A DNA stretch of 32,430 nucleotides from DATDMG01 sp036518955 (GCA_036518955.1 DATDMG010000473.1:1-32430); one strand, 5' to 3'. Counted from the stretch's first letter, positions 22,526 to 32,254 are shown. Notes: generated from the letters alone by a model not told the origin. Translations and numbers: made by a program.

Positions 22526-24160
22526 GTGACGATCGCCGACTACCTGAGGCTGCTGCGCACCCGCTGGACAACGGTGGCCCTGCTGGCGGCGCTAGGCGTC
22601 CTGGCCGCCGCAGGCGTCGTCCGGCTGCAGGCCCCGGTGTACGAGGCGCGCAGCCAGCTCTTCGTATCGGCCGGGACGGGCACCGATCTCGGGCAGCTCA
22701 GCCAGGCCGGCAGCTTCGCGCAGCAGCGGGTCAAGTCCTACACCGACCTGGTGGACAGCCCGGCCGTCCTGGGACCCGTGATCCAGGCACTCGACCTGCG
22801 GACGACGCCCGCCGACCTGGCCGACGCGGTCCGGGCCAGCAGCCCGCTCGACACCGTGCTCGTCGACATCACGGTCCGGGACGCGTCCGCTCGGCGAGCG
22901 CGGGACATCGCCAACGCGGTGGCCCTGCAGTTCCCGCGCCTGGTCGACCGGCTGGAGGCCACGAGCAGCCGGGAGCCGTCGCCGGTCAGCGTCTCGCTCA
23001 CCCGGCCCGCCGTCACTCCCGACCGGCCGGTCACCCCCCGACCGGCCCTCGACCTGGCGCTGGGCCTCCTGGTCGGGCTCGGCCTGGGCATCGGGACGGC
23101 GGTCCTGGGCCACCACCTCGACAACACGGTCACCGGCCGTGCCGAGGCCGCCGCGCTGACCGCGGCCCCGGTGCTCGGTGCCATCCCCGACGACACCACG
23201 GCCGGGCCGGCACCCCTGATCACGGCGGACGGCTTCTCGCCCCGGGCAGAGGCCTACCGGCAGCTCCGGACGAACATCCGGTTCCTCTCGGTCGACCGGC
23301 GCGTCGGCAGCCTCGTCGTCACCGGATCGGTGCCGGGAGAGGGCAAGACGACGACGGCCGCCAACCTCGCGATCGCGCTGGCCCAGGGTGGCGAGCCGGT
23401 GCTGTTGGTGGACGCGGACCTTCGGCGGCCCAGCCTCGCCGACCTGTTCGGGCTTCCGGGCGGGGTCGGGCTCACCAGCGTCCTGATCGGTGACCTGCCG
23501 CCGGAGGCAGCCGTCCACGGCTGGCGCGCCGACCTGCCGCTGGAGATCCTCACCGCCGGCCCGCTGCCCCCGAACCCGAGCGAGCTGCTGTCGTCGGAGC
23601 GGATGGGTGGCCTGATCCAGGCGTACGTCTCGGCCGGGCGAACCGTGATCGTGGACTCGCCGCCGCTGCTGCCGGTCACGGATGCCGCCGTGCTCGCCCA
23701 CCTCACCGACGGAGCCCTGCTCGTCGTGCGGGCGGGCGCCACCCGCGCGGACCACGTGAGCGCGGCGGCGGACAGCCTGCGGACGGTCGGTGCCGGCCTG
23801 CTCGGCGTCGTCCTGACCCGGACGCCGGGCCGGCGGTCCGCCTACCACGAGGGGTACGCCTATCCCCCTGCCGGGCAGCCCCCGCTCGGCCCCTGGCTGA
23901 CCCTCGAGACGGTGCTATCGAGCACCCGAGCCCCGCAGCACGGCGGCCAGCGTCTTCCAGAGGATCTCGGCGTCCAGGGCCACGGACCAGTTCTCGACGT
24001 AGTAGAGGTCGAGACGCACGGTCTCCGCCCAGTCCAGGTCGGAACGTCCGCTCACCTGCCAGAGCCCGGTCAGGCCCGGCTTGACCAGGAGCCGACGGTG
24101 CACGTGCCGCTCGTAACGGGCGACTTCGGAGGGCAGCGGAGGCCGGGGACCGACGAGTGA
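22526..24160 (+). CDS. Wzz-domain co-polymerase/BY-type tyrosine kinase (copy 2), antisense-overlapping 3' end
   Basis: This is the paralogue of the kinase at 13283, with 544 aa as read. TM1 is at about 15-33 and TM2 at about 176-195. Walker A is GEGKTTT (271 onward), Walker A' LLVDADLRRP (about 293-302) and Walker B VIVDSPPLL (about 374-382). Unlike copy 1 it has a short tyrosine cluster (Y440, Y444, Y446), typical for autophosphorylation. After about residue 460 it has no homology to copy 1: the last 82 codons are antisense to the sugar transferase gene. The natural end was probably near 23910 and the stop has been lost or moved. The GTG has GGGGAAGG at 22510-22517. Confidence 0.88.
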   Translation: MTIADYLRLLRTRWTTVALLAALGVLAAAGVVRLQAPVYEARSQLFVSAGTGTDLGQLSQAGSFAQQRVKSYTDLVDSPAVLGPVIQALDLRTTPADLADAVRASSPLDTVLVDITVRDASARRARDIANAVALQFPRLVDRLEATSSREPSPVSVSLTRPAVTPDRPVTPRPALDLALGLLVGLGLGIGTAVLGHHLDNTVTGRAEAAALTAAPVLGAIPDDTTAGPAPLITADGFSPRAEAYRQLRTNIRFLSVDRRVGSLVVTGSVPGEGKTTTAANLAIALAQGGEPVLLVDADLRRPSLADLFGLPGGVGLTSVLIGDLPPEAAVHGWRADLPLEILTAGPLPPNPSELLSSERMGGLIQAYVSAGRTVIVDSPPLLPVTDAAVLAHLTDGALLVVRAGATRADHVSAAADSLRTVGAGLLGVVLTRTPGRRSAYHEGYAYPPAGQPPLGPWLTLETVLSSTRAPQHGGQRLPEDLGVQGHGPVLDVVEVETHGLRPVQVGTSAHLPEPGQARLDQEPTVHVPLVTGDFGGQRRPGTDE

Positions 24161-25537
24161 CATCTGGCCCGCCAGGACGTTGAACAATTGCGGCAGCTCG
24201 TCCATCGAGAAGCGTCGCAGCATCCGGCCGACGCCGGTCACCCGCGGATCCTCGCGCATCTTGAACAGCACGCCCTGGCTGTGGTCGTTGAACCGCTGGA
24301 GGTCCGGCAGCCGGTGTTCGGCATCCACCACCATGGACCGGAATTTCCACATCCGGAATGACACGCCATCGCGCCCCACCCGCGTCTGCCGAAAGAACAC
24401 CGGTCCGGGGCTGGTCAGGCGCACCAGGACGCCGGCGAGCAGCAGCACGGGGCTCAGCAGGATCAGCAGCAGCAACGCGCCGATCAGGTCGATGGTCCCC
24501 TTGACCACGCGTCGTGCGCCGGTGAACTCCGGTTCGGCGATCTGCAGCAGGGGCAGCCCGGACACCGGCCGCACCTGGATCCGCGGGCCGGCGACATCGG
24601 TCAGCGCCGGCGCGACGAGCAGGTCGACGCCGGTGCCCTCCAGGGTCCAGGCGATCTGGCGCAGCACCTCCGGCGTCAGTCCCTCGGAATGGGCGACGGC
24701 CACCGTGTCGGCGCCCACGGACTCGACCACCTGCCGCACGTGCTCGACCGTGGCCTCCCCCGGCCCTGCGCGCAACGCGGGCCGGCACACGCCGACGACC
24801 CGCAGCCCGGACTGCGGACTCGCCTGCAGCTTGGCTGCCAGCACGTCCCGGGCGGTACCGTCACCGACGACGAGCACCCGGTGCGAGGCGCGTCCGAGCG
24901 CTCGCACCCGGTGCAGCACCTGGCGCGCCAGGTACCGCAGTACCAACGCCAGGATCGCCGTCGCCGGCAGAGCCGCGACGATGAGCCCTCGGGCGAGGTC
25001 CGTCTTGAGCAGGAACACGACGATCGCGACCACGGCGGTGAACCTCGCCGCGGCGTTGCCCACCCGGCGGAACTCCTCGCTGCCCAGCCCGAGGCACCGC
25101 CCCTCGTAGGCACGGGACGCCGCCAGCACCAGCAGCCAGGCCGGCGTCGCGGCCACCAGCGCGTTGACGTAGGCGACCCCGTGGATGGTGCCGGCCAGTT
25201 CGGCGAAACGCGCGAGACTGCCGAAGAGGCCGCCGAGCAGGAGAGCGGTGGCGTCCAGGACCACCAGGACGGCGATGTAGCGGGGCTGCCACCTCGACGC
25301 GACGACCGCGGGCGCATCGTCGAGCGCGATCGGTCCGGTGCGCAGCGCGGGGGGCGCGGGAGCCGGAGGAACTCCAGGGCCCGACCCCGCGACAGCCGGC
25401 GGCGTCAGGGACAGCGGTTCCAGGCGCAGGCCGTCCACGTCCACCCGCGCCGGGCGCCGGACGACAGTACGCAACGAGGGGCCGGACGCCGGCGGCGTCC
25501 GAGGCGGGACCACCCCCGGGAAATCACTGCAATCCAT
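23915..25537 (-). CDS. Polyprenyl-phosphate hexose-1-phosphate transferase (initiating exopolysaccharide glycosyltransferase)
   Basis: The enzyme transfers a sugar-1-phosphate from a nucleotide sugar to undecaprenyl phosphate, the first membrane step of exopolysaccharide repeat synthesis. The first 80 residues are Pro-rich and cytoplasmic. Next come four hydrophobic segments (IAVLVVLDATALLLGGLFG and others), a nucleotide-binding-like middle (RVLVVGDGTARDV), and a fifth membrane helix. The catalytic domain follows with FRQTRVGRDGVSFRMWKFRS, MDELPQLFNVLAGQMSLVGP, and KPGLTGLWQVSGRSD. The length of 540 aa is normal for WbaP-type enzymes. The ATG at 25537 has AGGGGAG about 12 nt upstream; a TTG at 25549 is possible but too close. 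Its natural end suggests the neighbour kinase gene, not this one, was altered. Confidence 0.94.
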   Translation of the reverse strand: MDCSDFPGVVPPRTPPASGPSLRTVVRRPARVDVDGLRLEPLSLTPPAVAGSGPGVPPAPAPPALRTGPIALDDAPAVVASRWQPRYIAVLVVLDATALLLGGLFGSLARFAELAGTIHGVAYVNALVAATPAWLLVLAASRAYEGRCLGLGSEEFRRVGNAAARFTAVVAIVVFLLKTDLARGLIVAALPATAILALVLRYLARQVLHRVRALGRASHRVLVVGDGTARDVLAAKLQASPQSGLRVVGVCRPALRAGPGEATVEHVRQVVESVGADTVAVAHSEGLTPEVLRQIAWTLEGTGVDLLVAPALTDVAGPRIQVRPVSGLPLLQIAEPEFTGARRVVKGTIDLIGALLLLILLSPVLLLAGVLVRLTSPGPVFFRQTRVGRDGVSFRMWKFRSMVVDAEHRLPDLQRFNDHSQGVLFKMREDPRVTGVGRMLRRFSMDELPQLFNVLAGQMSLVGPRPPLPSEVARYERHVHRRLLVKPGLTGLWQVSGRSDLDWAETVRLDLYYVENWSVALDAEILWKTLAAVLRGSGAR

Positions 25538-25872
25538 CTTGATCGGCAATCTCCCCTGAATGTGCCGCCCCGCAAGGGAACCAGCAGCCGTCCGAACACC
25601 ACCACAGCATCATCACGACACCGCCGGCCAGAAATGGGCCGGCCCGGCGGACGCGATCGCCCGGCCCGACCAGCGGGCCATCCGACATTTCCGCAAATGA
25701 CCGAACGGCCCCGACCGCCGCGAGCTGGACTCTACGCGGCCCCATCGGGCGCCGACGGGGGATTAGCCGGACTCCTGACCAGCACCCGCCGGGCGGCCGA
25801 TGACGAACTCCGCCATTCGGATCAGCGACAGCCACCCCTTTCTCGCCGACCCCGGGGGCGCTCAGCCCGAGC
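25538..25872. other. 335-bp intergenic region before the sugar transferase
   Basis: No gene is supported here. It contains the palindrome GCGATCGC and a GGGCCGG/CCGGCCC pairing at about 25635-25677. It presumably carries the promoter of the sugar transferase (minus strand). No confident -10/-35 is seen. Confidence 0.5.
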
Positions 25873-26421
25873 TCAGACCAAGACCTCGACGAGCGGCCAC
25901 AGCGCCACCTCGATCTCACGGGCGGAAACCTCCACCGCACCGGGTGGACCCCCCACCGGATCCAGAATGTCGAGCAGATGCGGAGGAGGAGGCGTCAGGG
26001 ACCCGCGGCGACGGGTCGCCACCGCGGCCAGCCCGGCCAGTCGCTCAGCGGCCGTGCCGCCGGGAAGGTCCACCCGCCGGAGGCCGCCGATCAGCCAGGC
26101 GAGCTCCCGCCAGGTGAAGGTGCGGCGCAGCGCCGCGGGGAAGCCGGAGACCACCTCGTCGCGATGAGCCCGGGTGGCGGTCAGCACCAGGTCCGCCCCG
26201 GCCAGCAGCGCGGGGGTCAGCGGGTGGGAGTCGAAGCCCAGCGGGGAGATCCCCCGCCGCGCCAGCTGGTCCGCCGCCTCCGGCCAGATCTCCTCACCCC
26301 TGCGCGCCCGGGTACCCGCGCTGGTCACCGCCATGTCGCCGGGAAGGGCAGCGCGAAGCATCCGTTCGGCCATGGCCGAACGGCACCGGTTGGCGGTGCA
26401 GACGTGGAGGACTCCGGGCAC
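25873..26421 (-). CDS. Low-molecular-weight protein tyrosine phosphatase
   Basis: This 182-aa phosphatase has the signature C8-TANRC-R14-S15 (CX5RS loop) near the N-terminus. The general acid is D154-P155 in DILDP. Such phosphatases are the usual partners of BY-type kinases (Wzb/Wzc) and reset the kinase tyrosines during polysaccharide export. The gene is on the same strand as the sugar transferase but 335 bp away. It is divergent from kdpD. The start is GTG. It is longer than the 145-155 aa typical of the family, mainly through a Pro/Arg-rich segment (GSLTPPPP) before the acid loop. Confidence 0.9.
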   Translation of the reverse strand: MPGVLHVCTANRCRSAMAERMLRAALPGDMAVTSAGTRARRGEEIWPEAADQLARRGISPLGFDSHPLTPALLAGADLVLTATRAHRDEVVSGFPAALRRTFTWRELAWLIGGLRRVDLPGGTAAERLAGLAAVATRRRGSLTPPPPHLLDILDPVGGPPGAVEVSAREIEVALWPLVEVLV

Positions 26422-26785
26422 GAGCCCATCCTGGTGCCCCCGACGCCCGACGGGCGGCGCAACACCCCAGATCGGCGGTCAGACCGTCCGGCGGTCATCA
26501 CGACCAGGCGCATGATCACAGCTGGCGGGTCGCCGGGGTGGCGACGAGGGCGGCAAACGTGAAGCACGTCGCGGCGCTCGGGGGGTCGCCGCGACGTGCC
26601 AGACCATGGTGCGTCACACCTCGGCGGACCGCGCGTCGATCCTGGGAATTCCCCCGAACGACCGAGTCCGGACGACCCGATCGGCGGAGGTCGGCGCCGT
26701 GGAGGGTCGCCACCGGCGACCGCGGCCGAGGCCGGGACGGCACCGCCCGGCGTCCGGTCGATAGGCTGGCGGCGAGGAGGATCGG
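26422..26785. promoter_or_regulatory. Structured divergent intergenic region with four hairpins
   Basis: This is 364 bp between the divergent phosphatase and kdpD. Perfect stems: GACCG/CGGTC at 26482-26496, GTCGCC/GGCGAC at 26529-26545, a 13-bp stem GCACGTCGCGGCG (26564-26576) with CGCCGCGACGTGC (26587-26599), and GGTCGCC/GGCGACC at 26705-26721. The second and fourth share the same GTCGCC/GGCGAC arms and could be repeated regulator sites. A TAGGCT -10-like box lies at 26763-26768. GAGGAGG at 26774-26780 is the kdpD ribosome binding site. Confidence 0.7.
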
Positions 26786-29373
26786 ATGCCGCGAGGTCGG
26801 CTGCGCGTCTACCTGGGCGTCGCCCCCGGCGCGGGCACGACGCACGCCCTCCTGGACGAGGCGCGTCGCCGGGTGGCCGGCGGCGGAGACGTGGTGATCG
26901 CCACGATCGGTACCCGGCGCCGGCCCGGGCTCGACCAGGCGAGCACCGGGCTCGAGCGGGTGGGTGACGGCACGGCGGTGGAGGTCGAGGAGCTGCTCGC
27001 CCGGCGGCCGACCACCGTCGTGGTCGATGACCTGCACGAGGCGGGGAGTGCCCGGCACGACCACCGCTGGGAGGACGTCGAGGAACTGCTCGACGCCGGG
27101 ATCGACGTGATCACGGCCCTCGACGTCCGGCGCATCGCCTCCCTCGCGGACGTCGTCGCCTCGATCACGGGGTCACGACCGATCGGCGTCGTCCCGGACC
27201 GGGTGCTCGCCGAGGCCGACCAGCTCCAGCTCGTCGACATCGACCCCCACACGCTGCGCCGCAGGCTCGCCCACGGCGGCCTCTGCCCCGCCGAGGAGCT
27301 GGACGCCGAGACCGCGGCCACCCTGCAGCCCGCGGCACTCTGCGCGCTGCGCGAGCTCGCCCTGCTCTGGACGGCCGGCGCGGTGGCGGTCCGGCGCACC
27401 GTGGACCACGGCGCACCGGTCGCCCAGGTGCGCGAGCGCCTGATCGTCGGCCTCTCCGGCGGACCGGAGACCGAACCGCTGCTCCACCGCGCCGCACGGC
27501 TGGCGGCCCGGATCCCGGGAGCGGAGCTCCACGCCGTCCACGTGCTCACCGGGCAGCGGCCCGTGGTCGGCGTCGAGCCCGACGCCAACCGGCTTCGCGA
27601 CCTGGCGGTGTCCGTGGGCGCGACCTACCAGCAGGTGATCGGCACCGACGTCGCGGCGGCGCTCCTCGCGGTCGCCGAGGCCGAGCACGGCACCCAGGTC
27701 CTGGTCGGCGCCGACCAGCCGGTCGCGCCGGCCGCCCGGACACCGCAACGCGGCGGCCCCCCGGGGCGGACGGCGGCACGGGCCTGGGGGACGGTCGTCG
27801 CCGGGGGCCGGCGGCTGCGTCGGGGGCCGGGCACCGCCGCGCGCCTCGTCACCCTGGCGGCGGGGCCGGCCGAAGGTCTCGACGTGCACGTGGTGTGCAC
27901 GGCGTCGGGCTCCGGGTCCGGCGCGATGCCCCGGTCCCGGCCCGGCCTGCCGCGGTGGCGACAGGTGGGCGGGTTCGTGCTCTCCGGGGCGCTGCCTGCG
28001 CTGCTGACCGTCGGCCTCCGCACGGCCGACCCCTGGGTCGGGCTCCCCGGCGTCAGCCTGCTGTTCCTGCTCGCGGTGGTCGTCACCGCGCTCGTCGGCG
28101 GCCTGGTTCCCGCGATCATCAGCGCCGTCGTCGGGTCGACGCTGCTGAACTACTGGTTCATTCCGCCGGTCCGGACCTTCCGGGTGGCGGAGCCGCACAA
28201 CGTGATCACGCTGATCGTCTTCGTGCTGGTGGCCGTGCTGGTGAGCGCCGTCGTCCACCGGGCGGCGACCCTGGCGACCCGAGCCGCGCGGGCCTCCGCC
28301 GAGGCCCGCGCCCTCGCCGTGATGGCGGGCGCCGTGCTGCGTGGCGACGAGGCCCTGCCCACGCTGCTGGAGCACGTCCGCAGCGCGTTCGGGATGACCT
28401 CGGCCGCGCTGCTCGAGCGAGCCGGCGGCAGCTGGCACCTGCTGCACGCCCGCGGACCGCTGCCGCCCCGCACGCCGGCCGAGGCCGACGTCACGGTCCG
28501 CGCGGGCGAGAACCTGGTGCTGGGACTGAGCGGCCGGACCCTGGCCGCCACCGACCGAGCCCTGCTGCGCGCCTTCGCCGCGCAGGCGGAGGGTCTGCTG
28601 GAGCGCGACCGGCTGGCGCGGGCGGCGGCCGTCGCGGCGAGGCTGGAGGCGACCGAGCGCCTGCGGGACGCCCTGCTGGCCGCGGTCGGCCACGACCTGC
28701 GGACACCGCTCGCCTCGGCGACAGCCGCGGTGAGCAGCCTGCGGGCCGGCGACATCGCCTGGTCCGCGGCCGAGGGCCAGGAACTGCTGGCCACCGCGGA
28801 GGAATCCCTGCAGCGCCTGGCCCGGCTCGTCGCCGATCTGCTGGACCTGTCCCGGCTGCGGGCCGGTGTGCTGACCGTGACCCCGTCCGTGGTGTGGCTC
28901 GACGAGGTGATCCCGCCCGCCCTCGACGAGCTGGGCGATCCCGCCCGAGCCGTGGACCTGCGGATCGCCGAGGACGCCCCACCCGTCCTCGCCGATCCCG
29001 CCCTGCTGACGCGGGTGCTGGTCAACGTGCTCGCCAACGCGCTCCGGCACTCCCCGGCGGGGGTGCCGCCCGCCGTCACGGCGAGCGCGGGCGGGGACCG
29101 TGTCCAGGTCCGGGTCATCGATCACGGCCCGGGGGTCCCGAGCCAGGACCGGGAGCGGATCTTCACCCCCTTCCAGCGCCTCGGCGACACGGACAACGGC
29201 GTCGGGCTCGGGCTCGGGCTGGCCCTGTCCCGGGGACTGGCGGAGGCGATGGACGGCGTCCTGGAACCGGAGGACACCCCCGGCGGCGGCCTGACCATGG
29301 TCCTCGACCTTCCGGCGGCCGCCGAGCCGGCCGAGGCACGGCCGGACGCCCTGGAGCTGACGGAGGGACCGGA

Positions 29374-29377
<4 letters not shown>
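26786..29377 (+). CDS. kdpD: KdpD-type potassium/osmotic sensor histidine kinase, altered P-loop
   Basis: The 863-aa membrane sensor has the full KdpD order. An N-terminal KdpD domain (1 to about 210) contains VVVDDLHEAG and RWEDVEELLDAGIDV. A universal-stress-protein-like domain (about 225-370) follows, then the DUF4118 four-helix membrane segment (about 395-490), a GAF-like region, HisKA with the phosphorylated H636 in VGHDLRTPLAS, and HATPase (NVLANALRHSP, DHGPGVP, GLGLGLALS). The Walker A motif usually written GxPGVGKT reads APGAGTTHALL, with the lysine replaced by threonine (residue 18), so ATP binding in the regulatory domain is doubtful. It is coupled to kdpE by an ATGA overlap. No kdpFABC pump genes are in the window. 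Confidence 0.93.
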
Positions 29378-30082
<705 letters not shown>

Positions 30083-30093
<11 letters not shown>

Positions 30094-30919
30094 CCTCCGC
30101 CAGCGCCCCGGCCAGCTTGCCGGCGAACCAGTCCAGGCCCGCGGCGGTGGGCTGCAGGCCGTCCGCCCCGAGGTAGGTCCGCCGGGTCGCCGCCGTGACC
30201 CAGTGCCGGGCCACCGGATCGATCAGGTCGACACCCCGCGCCGCGGCGAGCTCCCGGATCGCCGGAAGGCGCGGCGCGAGGGCCTTCGGCGCCGTCACCG
30301 CGATCGGCGCCAGGATCACCCGCCGGGCGCGATCGACCGAGGCCGGCAGACCGTCCAGGGTACGCGCCAGACCGCCCACGTCGTCCTGCGTGGTCATCAC
30401 CAGGACGACCACGTCCGCCCGGGTACCGGCAGGCACTGCGCCGGCACCGGTCGCCGTCCGCACCGAGCAGCCCCAGCCGAGCGACGCCGCCGCCCGGCAG
30501 GGGAACGACCGGGCGGCACCCGCGCGAGGTCGCAGCACGGCCGCCGGCCCGATGAACAGTACGGCGCGGGACGCCGGGACGGCGTCGGCGGCGGCGCCCG
30601 GCAGGGCCGAGGGCCCGCTCACCCGGGTGCCGGCACCGGGGGCACGACCAGCGCCCGGGGGGCCGGGCGCGGAAGCGCTCACCGCCGACGGCGAGCCGAC
30701 CGACGCCGGGCCCACCAGCGGCACGAGCGCGGCCGCCGCCGACACCACCAGGGCGGCCGCCGCCGGGCCCGCGGCCTTCGGCCAGGCTCGGTCGGGCCGA
30801 GGCGACTCGGCGGCCGGGCCGGCGGGGCGAGCGGTGTGCGAGAGGCGAGGCACGGGACCCTCGACGTCGTGGGGACTGGGGCCGCGCCAGTCTTCCACGT
30901 CGCCCGGCCCGCCCGGCAT
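30083..30919 (-). CDS. Membrane-anchored SGNH-hydrolase-like protein lacking catalytic residues
   Basis: The 278-aa protein has a cytoplasmic basic N-terminus, one membrane helix (about 50-70), a Pro/Ser/Ala linker and an SGNH-like domain from about 118. The usual block I GDSxT is IGPAAV here (123-128). The block III GxND is TTQDD (176-180). The block V DGxHP is DGLQP (253-257), with the histidine replaced by glutamine. All three catalytic positions are therefore changed, while the flanking pattern (VLFIG, VVVLVM, LGADGLQPTAAGLDWFAGKLA) is retained. It is probably an inactive, externally exposed fold that may bind cell-wall glycan; this is inference. The start at 30919 is the first ATG before the membrane helix. 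It is divergent from the sugar kinase. Confidence 0.75.
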
Positions 30920-30997
30920 CCGGGGCCGCTCACCGGGGCCGGCGGGAACCGGGTCGACGTGCCGGCGGCCGACCGGTGGGGTGGTATGAAGACGAGC

Positions 30998-32074
30998 ATG
31001 AACGAGCCGGCCGGAGCCCTGCGACGCCGAGCGGCCGAACGGCCGCCCGCGCAACTGGTGTGCGTCGCGCTCAGCCCGAGCATCGACGTCACCTACGTCG
31101 TCCCGGCCCTGGTGCCCGGGACGATCCACCGACCGCCCCAGGTGTACCGGGTGGCCGGCGGCAAGGGGTTCAACGTCGCGCGGGCGGCGCACACCCTGGG
31201 CGCGACCGTCGTCGCCACCGGAGTCCTCGGCGGCGACACCGGGGCGTGGATGGTCACCATGCTCTCCCGCACCGGGATCCGGATGGCCTCGGTCAAGGGG
31301 GCGCAGCCGACCCGCACCTGCGTGTCGGTGGCCGATCGGGCGACCGGTCAGCTCACCGAGTTCTACGAGCCCGCGCCGCCGATCACCCCGCGGGCCTGGG
31401 CCGAGCTGCTCGCCACCGTCGTCAAGATCTGCGAGGAGAACCCCTCGTGGGTGTCGCTGTCCGGATCCCTGCCACCCGGGCCGGTGCCCGAGGCCATCGT
31501 GGACCTGGTCGAGGCCGCCCAGGGCGCCGGCGCCCGGGTCGCGGTCGACACCCACTCGACCGCGCTCGCCGCCGCGGTCGGCGCCGGCGCCGACCTGGTG
31601 AAGGTCAACGTCGAGGAGGCTGCGGCCGTGCTCGGGCTGGGCCCCGGGACCGGCTGGTCCAGCCCGGGTGCCACCGGCCCCGAGGACGGCGACGGGCCCG
31701 CCCGCCGTCGTCCGGGCACCCGGCCGGCGCTCGACCCGACGGCGCTCGCGGGCAAGCTCCTCGCGGCGTCCCCGGGGACCGAGATCGCGATCGTGACGGC
31801 CGGGGCGGACGGCGTGGTGCTTGCCGGGCGCGACGGCACGGGCCTGCGGATGCACCTCGACGTCCGCGGGGACTACCCGATCGGAAGTGGCGACAGCTTC
31901 CTCGGCGGGCTGCTCACCGGTCTGGCCCGGGCCCCCGGCGACGTGGCCGCCGCGGCCCGGCTGGCGATGGGCGCGGGCGCGGCCAACGCGCTGACGCCGG
32001 GCGCCGGCGTCCTCGACGCCGGCACCGCCCATGAACTGGCCGAACGCGTGGAGATCACCGAGATCATCCCGTGA
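30998..32074 (+). CDS. PfkB-family hexose/1-phosphofructokinase-type kinase
   Basis: This 358-aa sugar-phosphate kinase of the 1-phosphofructokinase/tagatose-6-phosphate kinase branch has ALSPSIDVTY near the start and VAGGKGFNVARAAHTLG (52 onward). The catalytic base is D299 in GSGDSFLGG. A Gly/Pro/Arg-rich insertion (about 216-245) is unusual and lengthens it past the usual 310 aa. The ATG at 30998 has no ribosome binding site, but a TATGAA box lies 7 nt upstream, so a leaderless start is possible; an in-frame ATG at 30986 is the alternative. No PTS fructose genes adjoin it, so the substrate is open. Confidence 0.87.
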   Translation: MNEPAGALRRRAAERPPAQLVCVALSPSIDVTYVVPALVPGTIHRPPQVYRVAGGKGFNVARAAHTLGATVVATGVLGGDTGAWMVTMLSRTGIRMASVKGAQPTRTCVSVADRATGQLTEFYEPAPPITPRAWAELLATVVKICEENPSWVSLSGSLPPGPVPEAIVDLVEAAQGAGARVAVDTHSTALAAAVGAGADLVKVNVEEAAAVLGLGPGTGWSSPGATGPEDGDGPARRRPGTRPALDPTALAGKLLAASPGTEIAIVTAGADGVVLAGRDGTGLRMHLDVRGDYPIGSGDSFLGGLLTGLARAPGDVAAAARLAMGAGAANALTPGAGVLDAGTAHELAERVEITEIIP

Positions 32075-32089
32075 AGATAACGCTTTGTG

Positions 32090-32119
32090 CTTGATCAAGT
32101 GCCAAGAGTCGAGTCTTGG
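32090..32119. promoter_or_regulatory. Twin palindromes upstream of the DivIVA-like gene
   Basis: CTTGATCAAG (32090-32099) is a perfect 10-bp palindrome. CCAAGA (32102-32107) and TCTTGG (32114-32119) flank a TCGA centre with a single G-G mismatch, making a near-perfect 18-bp palindrome. They lie 3 bp apart, upstream of the promoter below. Confidence 0.6.
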
Positions 32120-32138
32120 GCAGATTTCAACAGCAGGT

Positions 32139-32167
32139 AGTGACGGGGACTCGCGTCCGGCTAGTTT
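32139..32167 (+). promoter_or_regulatory. Candidate promoter of the DivIVA-like gene
   Basis: AGTGAC (32139-32144) as -35 and TAGTTT (32162-32167) as -10 are 17 bp apart. Transcription would start near 32174 and give an 80-nt leader. Confidence 0.45.
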
Positions 32168-32254
32168 GGGATCCACCAGTTCGGGAGTTGCACGGGTACA
32201 GCGCCTGGAGCGCCCGACCCCGGCTGGGTCCTGGGCGGAGCTGGAGGCTCACGA

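Noticed and set aside
26422..26785. Known riboswitch (for example c-di-AMP type) upstream of kdpD
   Set aside because: I could not match conserved riboswitch motifs to the stems; reported only as a structured region.
30920..32176. N-terminal extension of the SGNH-like minus-strand frame
   Set aside because: The extension is antisense to the PfkB-type kinase gene and precedes the membrane helix; the ATG at 30919 is a sufficient start.
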